Assembly (NCBI GenBank): GCA_965221485.1
Contig: OZ244893.1
Span: 1,302,001-1,366,000 of the forward strand
DNA: 64,000 nucleotides
Origin: JAJEBT01 sp965221485
GTDB taxonomy: Bacteria; Pseudomonadota; Alphaproteobacteria; MPNO01; UBA830
Reading direction: 5' to 3'
The translations under genes and the position numbers were made by a program. Of this stretch, positions 25,404-33,788 are shown piece by piece. Position 1 is the stretch's first letter, and each line of letters starts with the position of its first letter. Below the pieces are notes generated by a model, which saw only the letters and a program-made list of their open reading frames with translations, was not told where the DNA came from and ran no database searches.

Positions 25404-26861
25404 CTAACCCACGCTGCCTTCGAGAGTCACGCCAAGCAGCTTCTGCGCTTCCACCGCGAATTCCATCGGCAATTCCTTCAGGACTTCCTTGCAGAATCCG
25501 TTGACAATCAGGGAAACGGCCTCCTCCGGATCGAGGCCTCGCTGTTGGCAATAGAACATCTGGTCTTCGCTGATCTTCGAGGTGGTGGCTTCGTGTTCGA
25601 CGGTCACTCTCGGATTTTGCACCTCGACATAGGGGACGGTATGGGCCCCGCACCGGTCGCCAATCAGCAGCGAATCACATTGGGTAAAGTTTCTCGCGCC
25701 CGACGCCTGACCCACCGCCTTGACAAGTCCGCGATAGGTGTTTTGCCCGTATCCGGCCGAGATCCCCTTGGAAATGATGGTGCTGCGGGTATTCCTGCCG
25801 ACATGGATCATTTTGGTTCCGGTATCGGCTTGCTGATGATTGTTTGTGATGGCAACCGAATAGAACTCGCCGACCGACCCGTCGCCTTCAAGAATACAGC
25901 TCGGATATTTCCAGGTTATCGCTGATCCTGTTTCAACCTGTGTCCAGGAAATCTTCGAGTTCCGGCCTCGGCACGCTCCGCGTTTGGTCACAAAATTGTA
26001 AATTCCGCCATTCCCGTCCTCGTCACCGGGATACCAGTTCTGCACCGTCGAGTACTTGATTTCGGCTCCCTCCATGGCCACAAGTTCGACAACAGCCGCG
26101 TGGAGCTGGTTTTCGTCGCGCATGGGTGCCGTACAGCCCTCGAGATAACTGACATAACTTCCCTCTTCGGCAATGATGAGCGTGCGTTCGAACTGACCGG
26201 TCTTGGCTGCGTTGATTCGAAAATATGTGCTGAGTTCCATCGGGCAGCGCACGTTCCGGGGTACATGCACGAAGGTCCCGTCACTGAATACTGCCGAGTT
26301 CAGCGTGGCGTAGAAATTGTCGGCATAGGGGACAACGGTTCCAAGATACTTGCGGACCAGGTCGGGGTGCTTTTCAACCGCCTCCGATATCGGGCAAAAG
26401 GTCACACCGGCTTCTTCAAGTTTGGCCTTGAAGGTGGTCGCAACCGAGACGCTGTCAAACACCGCGTCGACGGCGACACCTGCGAGTACAGCCTGCTCGG
26501 CAAGAGGGATCCCCAGTTTTTCGTAGGTCTCAAGCAGTTTGGGGTCGACTTCGTCGAGGCTTTTGGGACCATCCTCACTGGTCTTCGGTGCCGCATAGTA
26601 ATAGGCGTCCTGAAAGTCGATATCCGGATACTCGACCAGTGCCCATTTCGGCTCTTTCATCGTCAGCCAGTGCCGGTAGGCGGTAAGGCGCCATTCCAGC
26701 AACCAGTCCGGTTCGTTCTTCCTTGCCGATATGAAACGGACGATATCTTCATTCAGGCCTTTGGGCGCGAACTCTGCTTCAATGTCCGTCACGAAGCCGT
26801 ATTGGTAGTCTGCCCCCGTAACTTCCTCGATGACGGGTGCTGTTTCTGCAGGCGTTACCAT
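25404..26861 (-). CDS. sufB: Fe-S cluster assembly scaffold subunit SufB
   Basis: A 485-residue scaffold on which clusters are built. Characteristic blocks are YQYGFVTDIEAEFAPKGLNEDIVRFIS, VPYADNFYATLNSAVFSDGTFVHVP, YLEGCTAPMRDENQLHAAVVEL, GDEDGNGGIYNFVTKRGACRG, and the C-terminal CDSLLIGDRCGAHTVPYVEVQNPRVTVEHEATTSKISEDQMFYCQQRGL with its conserved Cys. It is the first structural gene after the regulator, separated by 11 bp, and is followed directly by sufC. Length and N-terminus match the family. Confidence 0.96.
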   Translation of the reverse strand: MVTPAETAPVIEEVTGADYQYGFVTDIEAEFAPKGLNEDIVRFISARKNEPDWLLEWRLTAYRHWLTMKEPKWALVEYPDIDFQDAYYYAAPKTSEDGPKSLDEVDPKLLETYEKLGIPLAEQAVLAGVAVDAVFDSVSVATTFKAKLEEAGVTFCPISEAVEKHPDLVRKYLGTVVPYADNFYATLNSAVFSDGTFVHVPRNVRCPMELSTYFRINAAKTGQFERTLIIAEEGSYVSYLEGCTAPMRDENQLHAAVVELVAMEGAEIKYSTVQNWYPGDEDGNGGIYNFVTKRGACRGRNSKISWTQVETGSAITWKYPSCILEGDGSVGEFYSVAITNNHQQADTGTKMIHVGRNTRSTIISKGISAGYGQNTYRGLVKAVGQASGARNFTQCDSLLIGDRCGAHTVPYVEVQNPRVTVEHEATTSKISEDQMFYCQQRGLDPEEAVSLIVNGFCKEVLKELPMEFAVEAQKLLGVTLEGSVG

Positions 26862-26872
26862 TCGCTCGCTCC

Positions 26873-27322
26873 TCAGGTCCGGGCCGCTGTCGCCACAGCA
26901 GTGTCAGCCGTTGCGATCGCGGTTCGCGCCATGTGCGCAAGCGAAATGGCTTCAAGGGTATTGACCATCGCGTTATTGATCTCGAGCCAGTTGCTCCGTG
27001 TCGGGCAAAGCGCCTCAATCTCACAAGTAAATCCGTCGTCTGCCATACAGTCGGTCAGGGCAACGGGGCCATCGACGGCAGATACGATGTCAGCAACCGA
27101 AATGCTGTCCGGATCACGCGACAGCTCATAACCTCCGGAAGGCCCCCGACGGGATTGCAGGAGCCCGGCTGCAGCCAACTGTTTCAGCAGCTTACTCACA
27201 GTCGGCTGGGGCAAGGCAGCCGCCTCTGCTAGCATGCCGGCGGTAACGGGCTCGTGCCGGTACCGGGCCAGATTGACCATCAGGATCATTCCGTAATCTG
27301 CCATTCGGCTCAGTTTGATCAT
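26873..27322 (-). CDS. iscR: Rrf2/IscR-family Fe-S regulator of the suf operon
   Basis: A 149-residue regulator. The winged helix-turn-helix is in residues 1-75 (MIKLSRMADYGMILMVNLAR, TVSKLLKQLAAAGLLQSRRGPSGGYELSR). Three cysteines, Cys92, Cys100 and Cys106 (DCMADDGFTC, ALCP), occupy the [2Fe-2S] ligand region of IscR. The spacing of 7 and 5 intervening residues differs slightly from the 5 and 5 of E. coli IscR. I chose the ATG at 27322; the frame remains open far upstream, but that part crosses the palindrome at 27334-27372 and has no homology. It is likely the first gene of the suf operon and likely binds its own promoter. It could equally be called SufR-like within Rrf2. Confidence 0.9.
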   Translation of the reverse strand: MIKLSRMADYGMILMVNLARYRHEPVTAGMLAEAAALPQPTVSKLLKQLAAAGLLQSRRGPSGGYELSRDPDSISVADIVSAVDGPVALTDCMADDGFTCEIEALCPTRSNWLEINNAMVNTLEAISLAHMARTAIATADTAVATAART

Positions 27323-27333
27323 GTCTGTCGACG

Positions 27334-27372
27334 GATTGTTAAACAGGACCAATTTGGTCCTGTTTAACAATC
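27334..27372. promoter_or_regulatory. Perfect 39-bp palindrome, candidate IscR/suf operator
   Basis: Two 19-bp arms are exact reverse complements around a single T at 27353; the inner part reads AGGACCAA-T-TTGGTCCT. It ends 11 bp before the iscR start codon and is the only strong symmetric element between the suf operon and the divergent ABC operon. Position and symmetry suggest an operator for the Rrf2 protein. A transcribed hairpin in the leader is the alternative. Confidence 0.7.
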
Positions 27373-28227
27373 TAGCCTCCTGTACGGGCATGTCAAGAGG
27401 GGAAGCATGGTGGTTTATGCCGAATTCATCCAGCGGTAATGCCACCACCGGGGAACGACGCCAGGTCCCCTGCTCGCGTTCCTGTTCACGAACAGAGACC
27501 GGCATCGACATTCCGGGGGCCGAGGTGCTGGCTCGGCATCGACATTCCGGGGGCCGAGGTGCTGGCTCGGCATCTTCACTCCGGTTATTGAGAAAGGGTT
27601 TCAGAGCATGCCACAGTTGTCCATTCGGTAGGCGAAGACCATGTTGCCCGGAATCCGACACTCCATGACGGGAAACATCAGGTTGGCCCTGTATTGTCTG
27701 CACAGTCGCGACAGATTTGACAACAGGGCTTGCGGTTTACATCCCCTAATGCCACGGGCCGCATCCGCCTTGAGCGGGGCAGCCTGGCAACTTTCTCCGA
27801 TCCTGCCGGCCGTTACCAGACAGCTTCCCGAACCGGAGATGGTAATAATCGCCCTTACGAAGTCAGCCTGACAGGCCTCGCCGTGCCAGCAATGACTGGT
27901 CCGTTGCAATGCGGAGGGCCGCAAGCCTGAGCCCGGGTCGAAGCCGCGCCCGTCACCACAGGCTGGACAGCAGCAATCCCGAATCAATCGGCGCTGGAAC
28001 CGTGGTAACGCCCAATCAAGGAGAGTCTGGCTGATCCGCTGTGCTCCCTGGCCACTGTCTCGCGAACACCGGCTGCTGGTCGCGAGCCGGGAGCGAGCAG
28101 AAAAGCATCCAACAGCTGGAGCTGCCGCTCTTGCGCATCTTGCGTACATAGCCCGATTTTCCTAGTCTTCTGGCAACTGTCCAGACCCGGATACGACCAT
28201 CTGGAACCACTTCAGGAAAGACATCTA
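27373..28227. other. Long divergent intergenic region, no gene supported
   Basis: This 855-bp region lies between the suf operator and the ABC substrate-binding gene. It contains the 34-bp tandem repeat at 27500-27574. Open frames on both strands (up to about 180 codons on minus) are Cys/Arg/Ser rich without conserved blocks and look accidental. An RBS-like AGGAAAG sits just before 28228. Confidence 0.5.
27500..27574. repeat. 34-bp perfect tandem repeat, two full copies plus partial third
   Basis: Copies at 27501-27534 and 27535-27568 are identical, each beginning GGCATCGACATTCCGGGGGC. The first 6 bases recur at 27569-27574, and the flanking C at 27500 also matches. There are no spacers, so this is not a CRISPR array. 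Confidence 0.9.
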
Positions 28228-29259
28228 ATGAGACTGAAAGCTATTGTTTCCGCACTCGGAGCCTGCTTGATCATGGCAATCACCACACCGTTGGTGGTCC
28301 CCCTGAGCGCCGAAGCGCAGGGTATGAAAACCGTCCGGGTGGGCATGAGCTGGATCCCCAACGTGGAATATGGCGGGGTCTGGCTGGCCCTGGAGAAAGG
28401 GTACTTCGCCAAAGAAAAACTCGATATCAAGTACTTCCCGGGCGGACCCAACGCGCCCAAGCCGCTGGTAACACTCGCTGCTGGCAAGATTGATATCGGA
28501 TACGGGGGCTGGTTGCCGTTTCTGGACGCGGTCTCCCGGGGCAACGACTTCGTCCTCATTGCAGCGACTTTCTCTGTCTCACCGCTGGGGATCCTGTCAC
28601 TGGCTGACAATCCCATCACGAAGGCTGCTGACATCGTCGGCAAGAAAATCCTTACGCAGGGTGCCAAGGAGCGCAAGGCCGTTTCTGCAACACTGACGCT
28701 CAACAACCTGTCCCCTGACTGGCAGGCCGTTCCCGCTGGCTACTCGCCGGAGCCGCTGCTGAACAAGCAGGGCGACGGTTATACGGCGTTCGGAACCAAC
28801 CAGGCGGTATCCCTCGAACTCAAGGGTCTGGAACGCGGCAAGGATTTCCATTTCGTTTCATTTGCAGATCTCGGCTACCGGTCCTACGGCTCGATCATCT
28901 TCACCACGCGAACCTATCTCGAATCAAACCGGGCCACAGTCGTCGGTTTTCTTCGGGCACTCACACGTGGCTGGATCGACAACGCCCGTGATCCGAGTGT
29001 TGCATCCACTCTCGCCGTCAAGAAATATGGGGCCGATCTCGGGCTGAATCCCAGGCAGCAGCTTCGTCAGAACCAGATCCAGATCGAGATGATGAAGGAC
29101 CCCGGGAACCCGGCACAGCAGATGTTGAGCATTGATCCTGCGACCATCACGGGGCCCCTTTACGCGGCGGCCAGAGCCAGTGGACGCAAGAACCTGCCTC
29201 CCGTTTCGAAACTGGCGGATGCGTCGCTCATGAAGGAGGTCTACGACAGTCTCAAATAG
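28228..29259 (+). CDS. ABC transporter substrate-binding protein, NMT1/THI5-like (SsuA/TauA class)
   Basis: A 343-residue periplasmic binding protein. A signal peptide covers about residues 1-31 (hydrophobic run ending PLSAEAQG). The mature start KTVRVGMSWIPNVEYGGVWLALEKGYFAKEKLDIKYFPGG is the NMT1/THI5 hallmark. Further family blocks are GKIDIGYGGWLPFLDAVSRG and the C-terminal domain with FLRALTRGWIDNARDP. It is the first gene of an importer operon with an amidohydrolase, an ATPase and two permeases. The ligand could be a pyrimidine, sulfonate, nitrile or other small N-compound; the amidohydrolase neighbour favours a nitrogenous one. The RBS is AGGAAAG 8 nt before the ATG. Confidence 0.88.
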   Translation: MRLKAIVSALGACLIMAITTPLVVPLSAEAQGMKTVRVGMSWIPNVEYGGVWLALEKGYFAKEKLDIKYFPGGPNAPKPLVTLAAGKIDIGYGGWLPFLDAVSRGNDFVLIAATFSVSPLGILSLADNPITKAADIVGKKILTQGAKERKAVSATLTLNNLSPDWQAVPAGYSPEPLLNKQGDGYTAFGTNQAVSLELKGLERGKDFHFVSFADLGYRSYGSIIFTTRTYLESNRATVVGFLRALTRGWIDNARDPSVASTLAVKKYGADLGLNPRQQLRQNQIQIEMMKDPGNPAQQMLSIDPATITGPLYAAARASGRKNLPPVSKLADASLMKEVYDSLK

Positions 29260-29340
29260 AGGCATGATCATCAAGGGGATGCGGGCGGCTGCCCAGCCCG
29301 CTTCCTCACTTCATTTTCCGTGGCTCCGGAGCCGCACCGC

Positions 29341-30723
29341 ATGACGGATTCGCAGCGCCGGGCCGTTGACCTTCTGATCCGCGGCGGGGATGTTGTTTGT
29401 CTGGACGCCCACGGATCCGTTATTGCTGACGGGGCCATCGCCGTTTCCGACGGTCGCATTGTCTGGATCGGGCCCGAGACAGATGCCGGGCGCCTGTTTG
29501 ATGCAAGCACGGTAATCGACGGTTCCGGCAGGATCGCCATGCCGGGCCTGATTGATACGCATGTCCATACCGCGCAGCACCTGTTGCGCGGCAAGATCGC
29601 TGAGGTCGCCAGTCGGGAACGGGTCAAGATCCCGATCTGGAAGAACTACTACATCCCGTTCGAAGCCATGCTTGATCCCGAGGATGTGCATCTTGGTGCA
29701 CTTGCGTGCTATGCCAACATGATTACGGTCGGCACAACCTGTTTTGCAGAGGCCGGTGGACCCCATCCCGGGGAAATGGGTCGCGCGGCGCTGGAAACAG
29801 GACTACGCGGTTTTCTGGCATGCTCGACCATCGATCAGGGGGAGGCTTTTCCGGCTTCCATGCGATTGTCGACGGATCGCGCTTTCCAGGCGAACGTGGA
29901 TCTCGTACAAGGGTGGGCGGATCAGGACCGGGTGCAGGCCTGGTTGTCCCTTCGCCAGATCATGACCTGCTCTCCGCAATTGATCCGGATGACTGTCGAA
30001 GCAGCGAGAGAACTCGACACCCGCATCCACATCCATTTGTGTGAAGGCGCCTACGAAGTCGACTATGCGATGGAGCAATTCGGCAAGCGCCCTGCCGAAT
30101 TTATGGAGAGTCTGGAGGGGTTGGGAGAATTTCTCCACACCGCCCACTCCACTCTGGCTTCCCCTGGCGAACTCGACCTCTATGCAAGGCATGACTGTTC
30201 CGTCGGGCACTGCCCCTTCAATAACTACCATGTTGGCCCCCATCCCTTGCTGCATATGTGTCAGCACGGCATACGGGTCGGGCTGGGGACCGACGGCGCA
30301 GCTTCATGGGGCTCACTCGACATCTTTCGCGCCGCACATGCGGCACGGATCGGCCAGCAAGCGGTCGCCGGAACACCGCTTCACTTCCATGACATCATGC
30401 CGAGTGACCGGTTGATAAGGATAGCCACCAACGGGGGAGCAGCCGCGCTTGGTCTTGAATCCGAAATCGGCAGTCTCGAGGTTGGAAAGAAGGCCGACAT
30501 TCTCATCGTTGACTGCAGCGAGCTGGACCAGTTGCCACGTTACGATCCGTTATTCGCCGTTGCGGCAATGGTTGTCGGACGCGATGTCCGGACGGTTGTG
30601 ATTGATGGCCGGGTTGTCATGAAGGATCGCGAACTGCTGACCATCGACCATGATAAGCTTGTTTATGATCTGAAAGCCCGTCTTCCCGATATCATGGAGC
30701 GGTTTCAGAGCGTCGCTGCCTGA
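29341..30723 (+). CDS. Amidohydrolase, TRZ/ATZ-like aminohydrolase (cytosine/guanine/SAH deaminase clan)
   Basis: A 460-residue metal-dependent hydrolase. Metal ligands are visible: DTHVHTAQHLLRG (first His pair region), HIHLCEG, AHSTLASPGE and GLGTDGAAS with the catalytic Asp. The C-terminal composite beta domain ends with ADILIVDCSELDQL and VRTVVIDGRVVMKDRELL. The family removes amino or chloro groups from purines, pyrimidines or s-triazines. At the third metal position AHST replaces the more common AHCV/AHGV, which may alter the substrate. I start at 29341 (MTDSQRRAVDLLIRGG); seven earlier codons are open. It lies inside an ABC importer operon, so the imported compound is probably its substrate or a precursor of it. 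Confidence 0.87.
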   Translation: MTDSQRRAVDLLIRGGDVVCLDAHGSVIADGAIAVSDGRIVWIGPETDAGRLFDASTVIDGSGRIAMPGLIDTHVHTAQHLLRGKIAEVASRERVKIPIWKNYYIPFEAMLDPEDVHLGALACYANMITVGTTCFAEAGGPHPGEMGRAALETGLRGFLACSTIDQGEAFPASMRLSTDRAFQANVDLVQGWADQDRVQAWLSLRQIMTCSPQLIRMTVEAARELDTRIHIHLCEGAYEVDYAMEQFGKRPAEFMESLEGLGEFLHTAHSTLASPGELDLYARHDCSVGHCPFNNYHVGPHPLLHMCQHGIRVGLGTDGAASWGSLDIFRAAHAARIGQQAVAGTPLHFHDIMPSDRLIRIATNGGAAALGLESEIGSLEVGKKADILIVDCSELDQLPRYDPLFAVAAMVVGRDVRTVVIDGRVVMKDRELLTIDHDKLVYDLKARLPDIMERFQSVAA

Positions 30724-30732
30724 ACCATGGCG

Positions 30733-30760
30733 CCCGATGAGAAAGGCCCGATGAGAAAGG
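30733..30760 (+). repeat. 14-bp tandem duplication including the ATPase ribosome binding site
   Basis: CCCGATGAGAAAGG occurs twice in direct succession (30733-30746, 30747-30760), placing two AGAAAGG Shine-Dalgarno-like sequences before the ATG at 30762. Only the second is close to the start, at about 1-2 nt spacing; the first is at about 15 nt. Confidence 0.85.
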
Positions 30761-30761
30761 T

Positions 30762-31553
30762 ATGAACAGCGCCGCAATCCGGATTGAGCATGTCACCAAG
30801 CGATTTCCTCTCAAGGGGCAAAGCGAGGGCGTGCTGGCCCTGGAAGATGTCTCCATCTCGGTCCAGCAGTCGGAATTCGTCGCATTGCTGGGTCCGAGCG
30901 GTTGTGGAAAGAGTACGTTGCTGCGGCTGATTGCCTCGCTTGAGAGCCCAACCGACGGAACTGTAAGCGTCGGTAGCGAAGCACCCGACAGCCTGGCCGC
31001 GCGGCACGCCTTTGGTGTCGCCTTCCAGGATCACGCGCTACTACCCTGGCTTAACGTCTACGACAACATCGCCCTGCCCTTCAGCCTGGCCAACAAGCCG
31101 GTCGACATCGAGGCGGTCAGCGACCTCATCAACCTGGTCGGGCTCAGAGGATTTGAAAAGGCGCGGCCGGGACAGCTCTCGGGTGGAATGCGCCAGAGAG
31201 TCTCGATTGCCCGATCTCTGGTTCTTTCGCCGGAGGTATTGCTGCTCGACGAACCGTTCGGCGCGCTTGATGCGGTCACACGGCGTCAGATGAACATCGA
31301 ACTGCAGAGGATATGGTCACGCCAGCAAATCACCACCGTTCTGGTCACGCATTCCGTCGATGAAGCGCTGTTCCTGGCGGATCGCGTTCTGGTGCTCAGC
31401 GCACGGCCGGGTCGCATTATCCGCGAAGTGCAGACACCGTTCGACCGTCCGCGAGATCCCGCGGTCATGCGAACCAGCATATTCCACGATCTTGTGGACA
31501 CACTGACCGACGCCCTTCACCCGACCGAGGCCGCTGCCCGTGCCCTTGGCTAG
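30762..31553 (+). CDS. ABC transporter ATP-binding protein (SsuB/TauB class)
   Basis: A 263-residue importer ATPase. Walker A is GPSGCGKST, the Q-loop is AFQDHALLPWLNVYDNIALP, the signature is LSGGMRQRVSIARSL, Walker B is LLLDEPFGALD, and the switch His is in LVTHSVDEALFLADRV. The tail VLSARPGRIIREVQTPFDRPRDP is typical of the nitrate/sulfonate/taurine importer family. It should energise the two permeases encoded downstream for the ligand bound by the protein at 28228. The downstream permease begins at a GTG inside the last codons of this gene. Confidence 0.93.
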   Translation: MNSAAIRIEHVTKRFPLKGQSEGVLALEDVSISVQQSEFVALLGPSGCGKSTLLRLIASLESPTDGTVSVGSEAPDSLAARHAFGVAFQDHALLPWLNVYDNIALPFSLANKPVDIEAVSDLINLVGLRGFEKARPGQLSGGMRQRVSIARSLVLSPEVLLLDEPFGALDAVTRRQMNIELQRIWSRQQITTVLVTHSVDEALFLADRVLVLSARPGRIIREVQTPFDRPRDPAVMRTSIFHDLVDTLTDALHPTEAAARALG

Positions 31554-32301
31554 TGTACGCCTTGGCACGCTCACCTACGGGACCATCGGCCTTTCGGGCT
31601 TTTTTTTGCTCTGGGAAGTCATCGGCCAGTTCCAGCTCGCTGGCCTGTCCTGGCCGCCACTGACAGCGGTGCTCCAGTACCTGTTTGACCCGGACAGGCA
31701 CGCCTTGTTCCTGCGCGCGATCGATGCAACCCTCCGATCGACGGTTGCCGGTTACCTGATCGGAGCTCTCAGTGGCATCGCGCTGGCAAGCATCTCCTAT
31801 ACCCTGCCGGTTTTGCAGAGAGGGTCCGATCGCTTCGCAGCTGTTATCAACTCGATACCATCAATCGCGCTCGGGCCGATTTTCCTGATCCTGATCAGTC
31901 GAGAAGCGACTCCGGCCGGAGTCGCTTCGATCCACGTGTTCTTTATCGTCTATGTTTCCATGACCTCCGGTCTGGGCAGCACGTCGCAAGCGCATGAAGA
32001 TCTCTTCTCCGCCCTCGGCTCTAACCGGCTGAAGCGCTTTCTGCGCCTCAATTTTCCTACTGCGGTGCCGGCCATCGTGAGCGGGTTGCGCCTGTCCTGG
32101 CCGGCGGCGCTGATCGGCGCGATTATTGGCGAGTGGTTTGGCGCACCACGCGGCATCGGAATCCTCATCATCAACGCGATGCAGAACTTCCAGATCAATC
32201 TGCTCTGGTCCGCGGTGTTGCTGGCCGCCATGACGTCGCTTTTCTTCTTCACCCTGCTCACGTTGCTTGAGCGGGCGGCCTATCGCCGTTTTCGTGAGTG
32301 A
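31540..32301 (+). CDS. ABC transporter permease (SsuC class)
   Basis: A 253-residue inner-membrane permease with about six hydrophobic segments and the EAA loop (EDLFSALGSNRLKRFLRLNFPTAVPAIVSGLRLSW) that docks to the ATPase. The start is a GTG at 31540 that overlaps the ATPase stop by 14 bp. An unusual hydrophobic stretch near residue 17 (GFFLLWEVIG) forms the first helix. It is one of two non-identical permeases in this operon, so the importer probably uses a heterodimeric channel, which is less common in this family than a homodimer. Confidence 0.88.
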   Translation: MPLASVRLGTLTYGTIGLSGFFLLWEVIGQFQLAGLSWPPLTAVLQYLFDPDRHALFLRAIDATLRSTVAGYLIGALSGIALASISYTLPVLQRGSDRFAAVINSIPSIALGPIFLILISREATPAGVASIHVFFIVYVSMTSGLGSTSQAHEDLFSALGSNRLKRFLRLNFPTAVPAIVSGLRLSWPAALIGAIIGEWFGAPRGIGILIINAMQNFQINLLWSAVLLAAMTSLFFFTLLTLLERAAYRRFRE

Positions 32302-33094
32302 GGTGAGGAAAGTGGCGACATCCAACGGAAGAGAATCATTGGACCGCGGCAGCGTGGTTGTTCGTTTCTTCGTCCTGAACTGGGGGATATTGCTGATCCT
32401 TGCAGCATGGGAAGGCTGGGTCGCGGTCAACAAGTTCAACCCTATCGTCATGCCCTCGCCGCAAGGCGTGTTCATGGACATGATCTCGAATCCGGGTATC
32501 TATATAGAGAACACATCGGTGACCCTTTTCGTCGCCACGGTCGGGCTGGCAGGCGGTCTGTTGGTAGGCACGGGACTGGCGGTTCTCACCTGGTTCTCTC
32601 CTCTTCTCTCAGGGCTTGTCAGTCCGACGGCCGTGCTGTTCAGCTCTGTGCCTGTGGTTTCCCTGATACCGATCATTGCCCGCATTCTTGGTTACAACAT
32701 GGCCACCGAAATTGTGATCGTGATGATCATCACCTTCTTTCCGTCATTTGTCTTCACTACGGCCGGGCTTCGCGACCTGCCGCATGGCAGCCAGGACCTG
32801 TTCAGGGTCCTGGGCGCATCACAGCGCGCCACGTTGCGACGGCTCGCACTGCCAGCCGCGGTCCCCAACATGGCGATTGCGCTCCGCCTGGCCGCTGCTC
32901 ACGCCATTCTTGCCGCAATGATCGCTGAATTCCTGATGGGTACCACCGGACTCGGATACCTGTTCGCTGTCACCAGGCAGGAATTTCTTACCGAACGTGC
33001 ATTCGGGACCAGCGTCGTCGCAACCGTGATCTCTGTCGCCGCCTTTCTCGCGACCTCTCTTCTCGAACGCAGGATTCGTGCACGATTTACATGA
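32294..33094 (+). CDS. ABC transporter permease, second subunit
   Basis: A 266-residue permease with about six membrane segments and the EAA loop GSQDLFRVLGASQRATLRRLALPAAVPNMAIALRLAAAHAI. The C-terminal block IAEFLMGTTGLGYLFAVTRQEF is typical of NMT1-type importer permeases. The reading frame overlaps the previous permease; plausible starts are GTG at 32294 or GTG at 32312, the latter with GAGGTGAGGAAA upstream. It is the last gene of the five-gene operon beginning at 28228. Confidence 0.88.
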   Translation: MSEVRKVATSNGRESLDRGSVVVRFFVLNWGILLILAAWEGWVAVNKFNPIVMPSPQGVFMDMISNPGIYIENTSVTLFVATVGLAGGLLVGTGLAVLTWFSPLLSGLVSPTAVLFSSVPVVSLIPIIARILGYNMATEIVIVMIITFFPSFVFTTAGLRDLPHGSQDLFRVLGASQRATLRRLALPAAVPNMAIALRLAAAHAILAAMIAEFLMGTTGLGYLFAVTRQEFLTERAFGTSVVATVISVAAFLATSLLERRIRARFT

Positions 33095-33788
33095 CACGCC
33101 GAAATCATGTGCCGGATACGGACCCGACTTGCTTTCCCGTTCGGAATCAACGCCCGATTTTCACCCGAGACCAATGCCTGAGCTGACGGACTTGTGCATG
33201 TTTGTGCCTATTTCTGCCGTCGCAACAACGGACGTATCACCTTCACTACAGACAGGGTAGCGCCCGATTCGGGATATGCCGAAGCCCGGAGACATTCCGG
33301 CCCGGAACAGTCTGATGCCGGTCGTGCTCATCATCATGACCAAGACCGGCTGCACTATGGAAGATTTGCAGGATTGGGCCCCAACTGGCAGCCATGCCCG
33401 ACACCAACACGATCGCACCCAGACTCAAGGGCTGGTTGTCCGGCATGATGGACGAAGCGCGGACCCATGTCGTCGCTGCATCGAAACGAATCCGGCCCAT
33501 AACAACCCGGAGACGGGTCGTCATGACCCCGTGACCACCTGGTGACAGGCCAAACTCTGGAGACTGGCGTTACAGGCTGCTGATCAAGCCCCGGCTATGG
33601 ACCAGCAAGATCACCGGCAGCAAACCACAAGTTTGCACTCGCTTCCACAAACGCGTTCTTCCCACATCTTACCGACCCTTCCTGTGATTTGTCGCGAGCC
33701 TGGGGAACTTCGGAACCCACGCGGCACACTCGGGGAAGACTTTCGAACGCGACTGCCTCGAACCTGAGATGATCTCCCATCCGGGAGC
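33095..33788. other. Intergenic, no gene supported
   Basis: This 694-bp spacer lies between the end of the ABC operon and the end of the minus-strand ATPase gene, so both flanking genes end here. No recognisable protein, RNA or strong terminator hairpin was found. A short minus-strand frame has one hydrophobic run (LGAIVLVSGMAASWGPILQIF at about 33,350-33,430) but nothing else to support it. Confidence 0.45.

Noticed and set aside
27500..27574. Possible CRISPR array
   Set aside because: The 34-bp units abut directly without spacers and only two full copies exist.
27601..28149. 182-codon minus-strand frame in the suf/ABC spacer
   Set aside because: Cys/Arg/Ser-rich with no conserved block, no convincing ribosome binding site, and no context; most likely chance.
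28000..28227. TPP riboswitch before the NMT1/THI5-type binding protein
   Set aside because: The conserved CTGAGA and ACCTGATCTGG-like segments of the thi box are not present.
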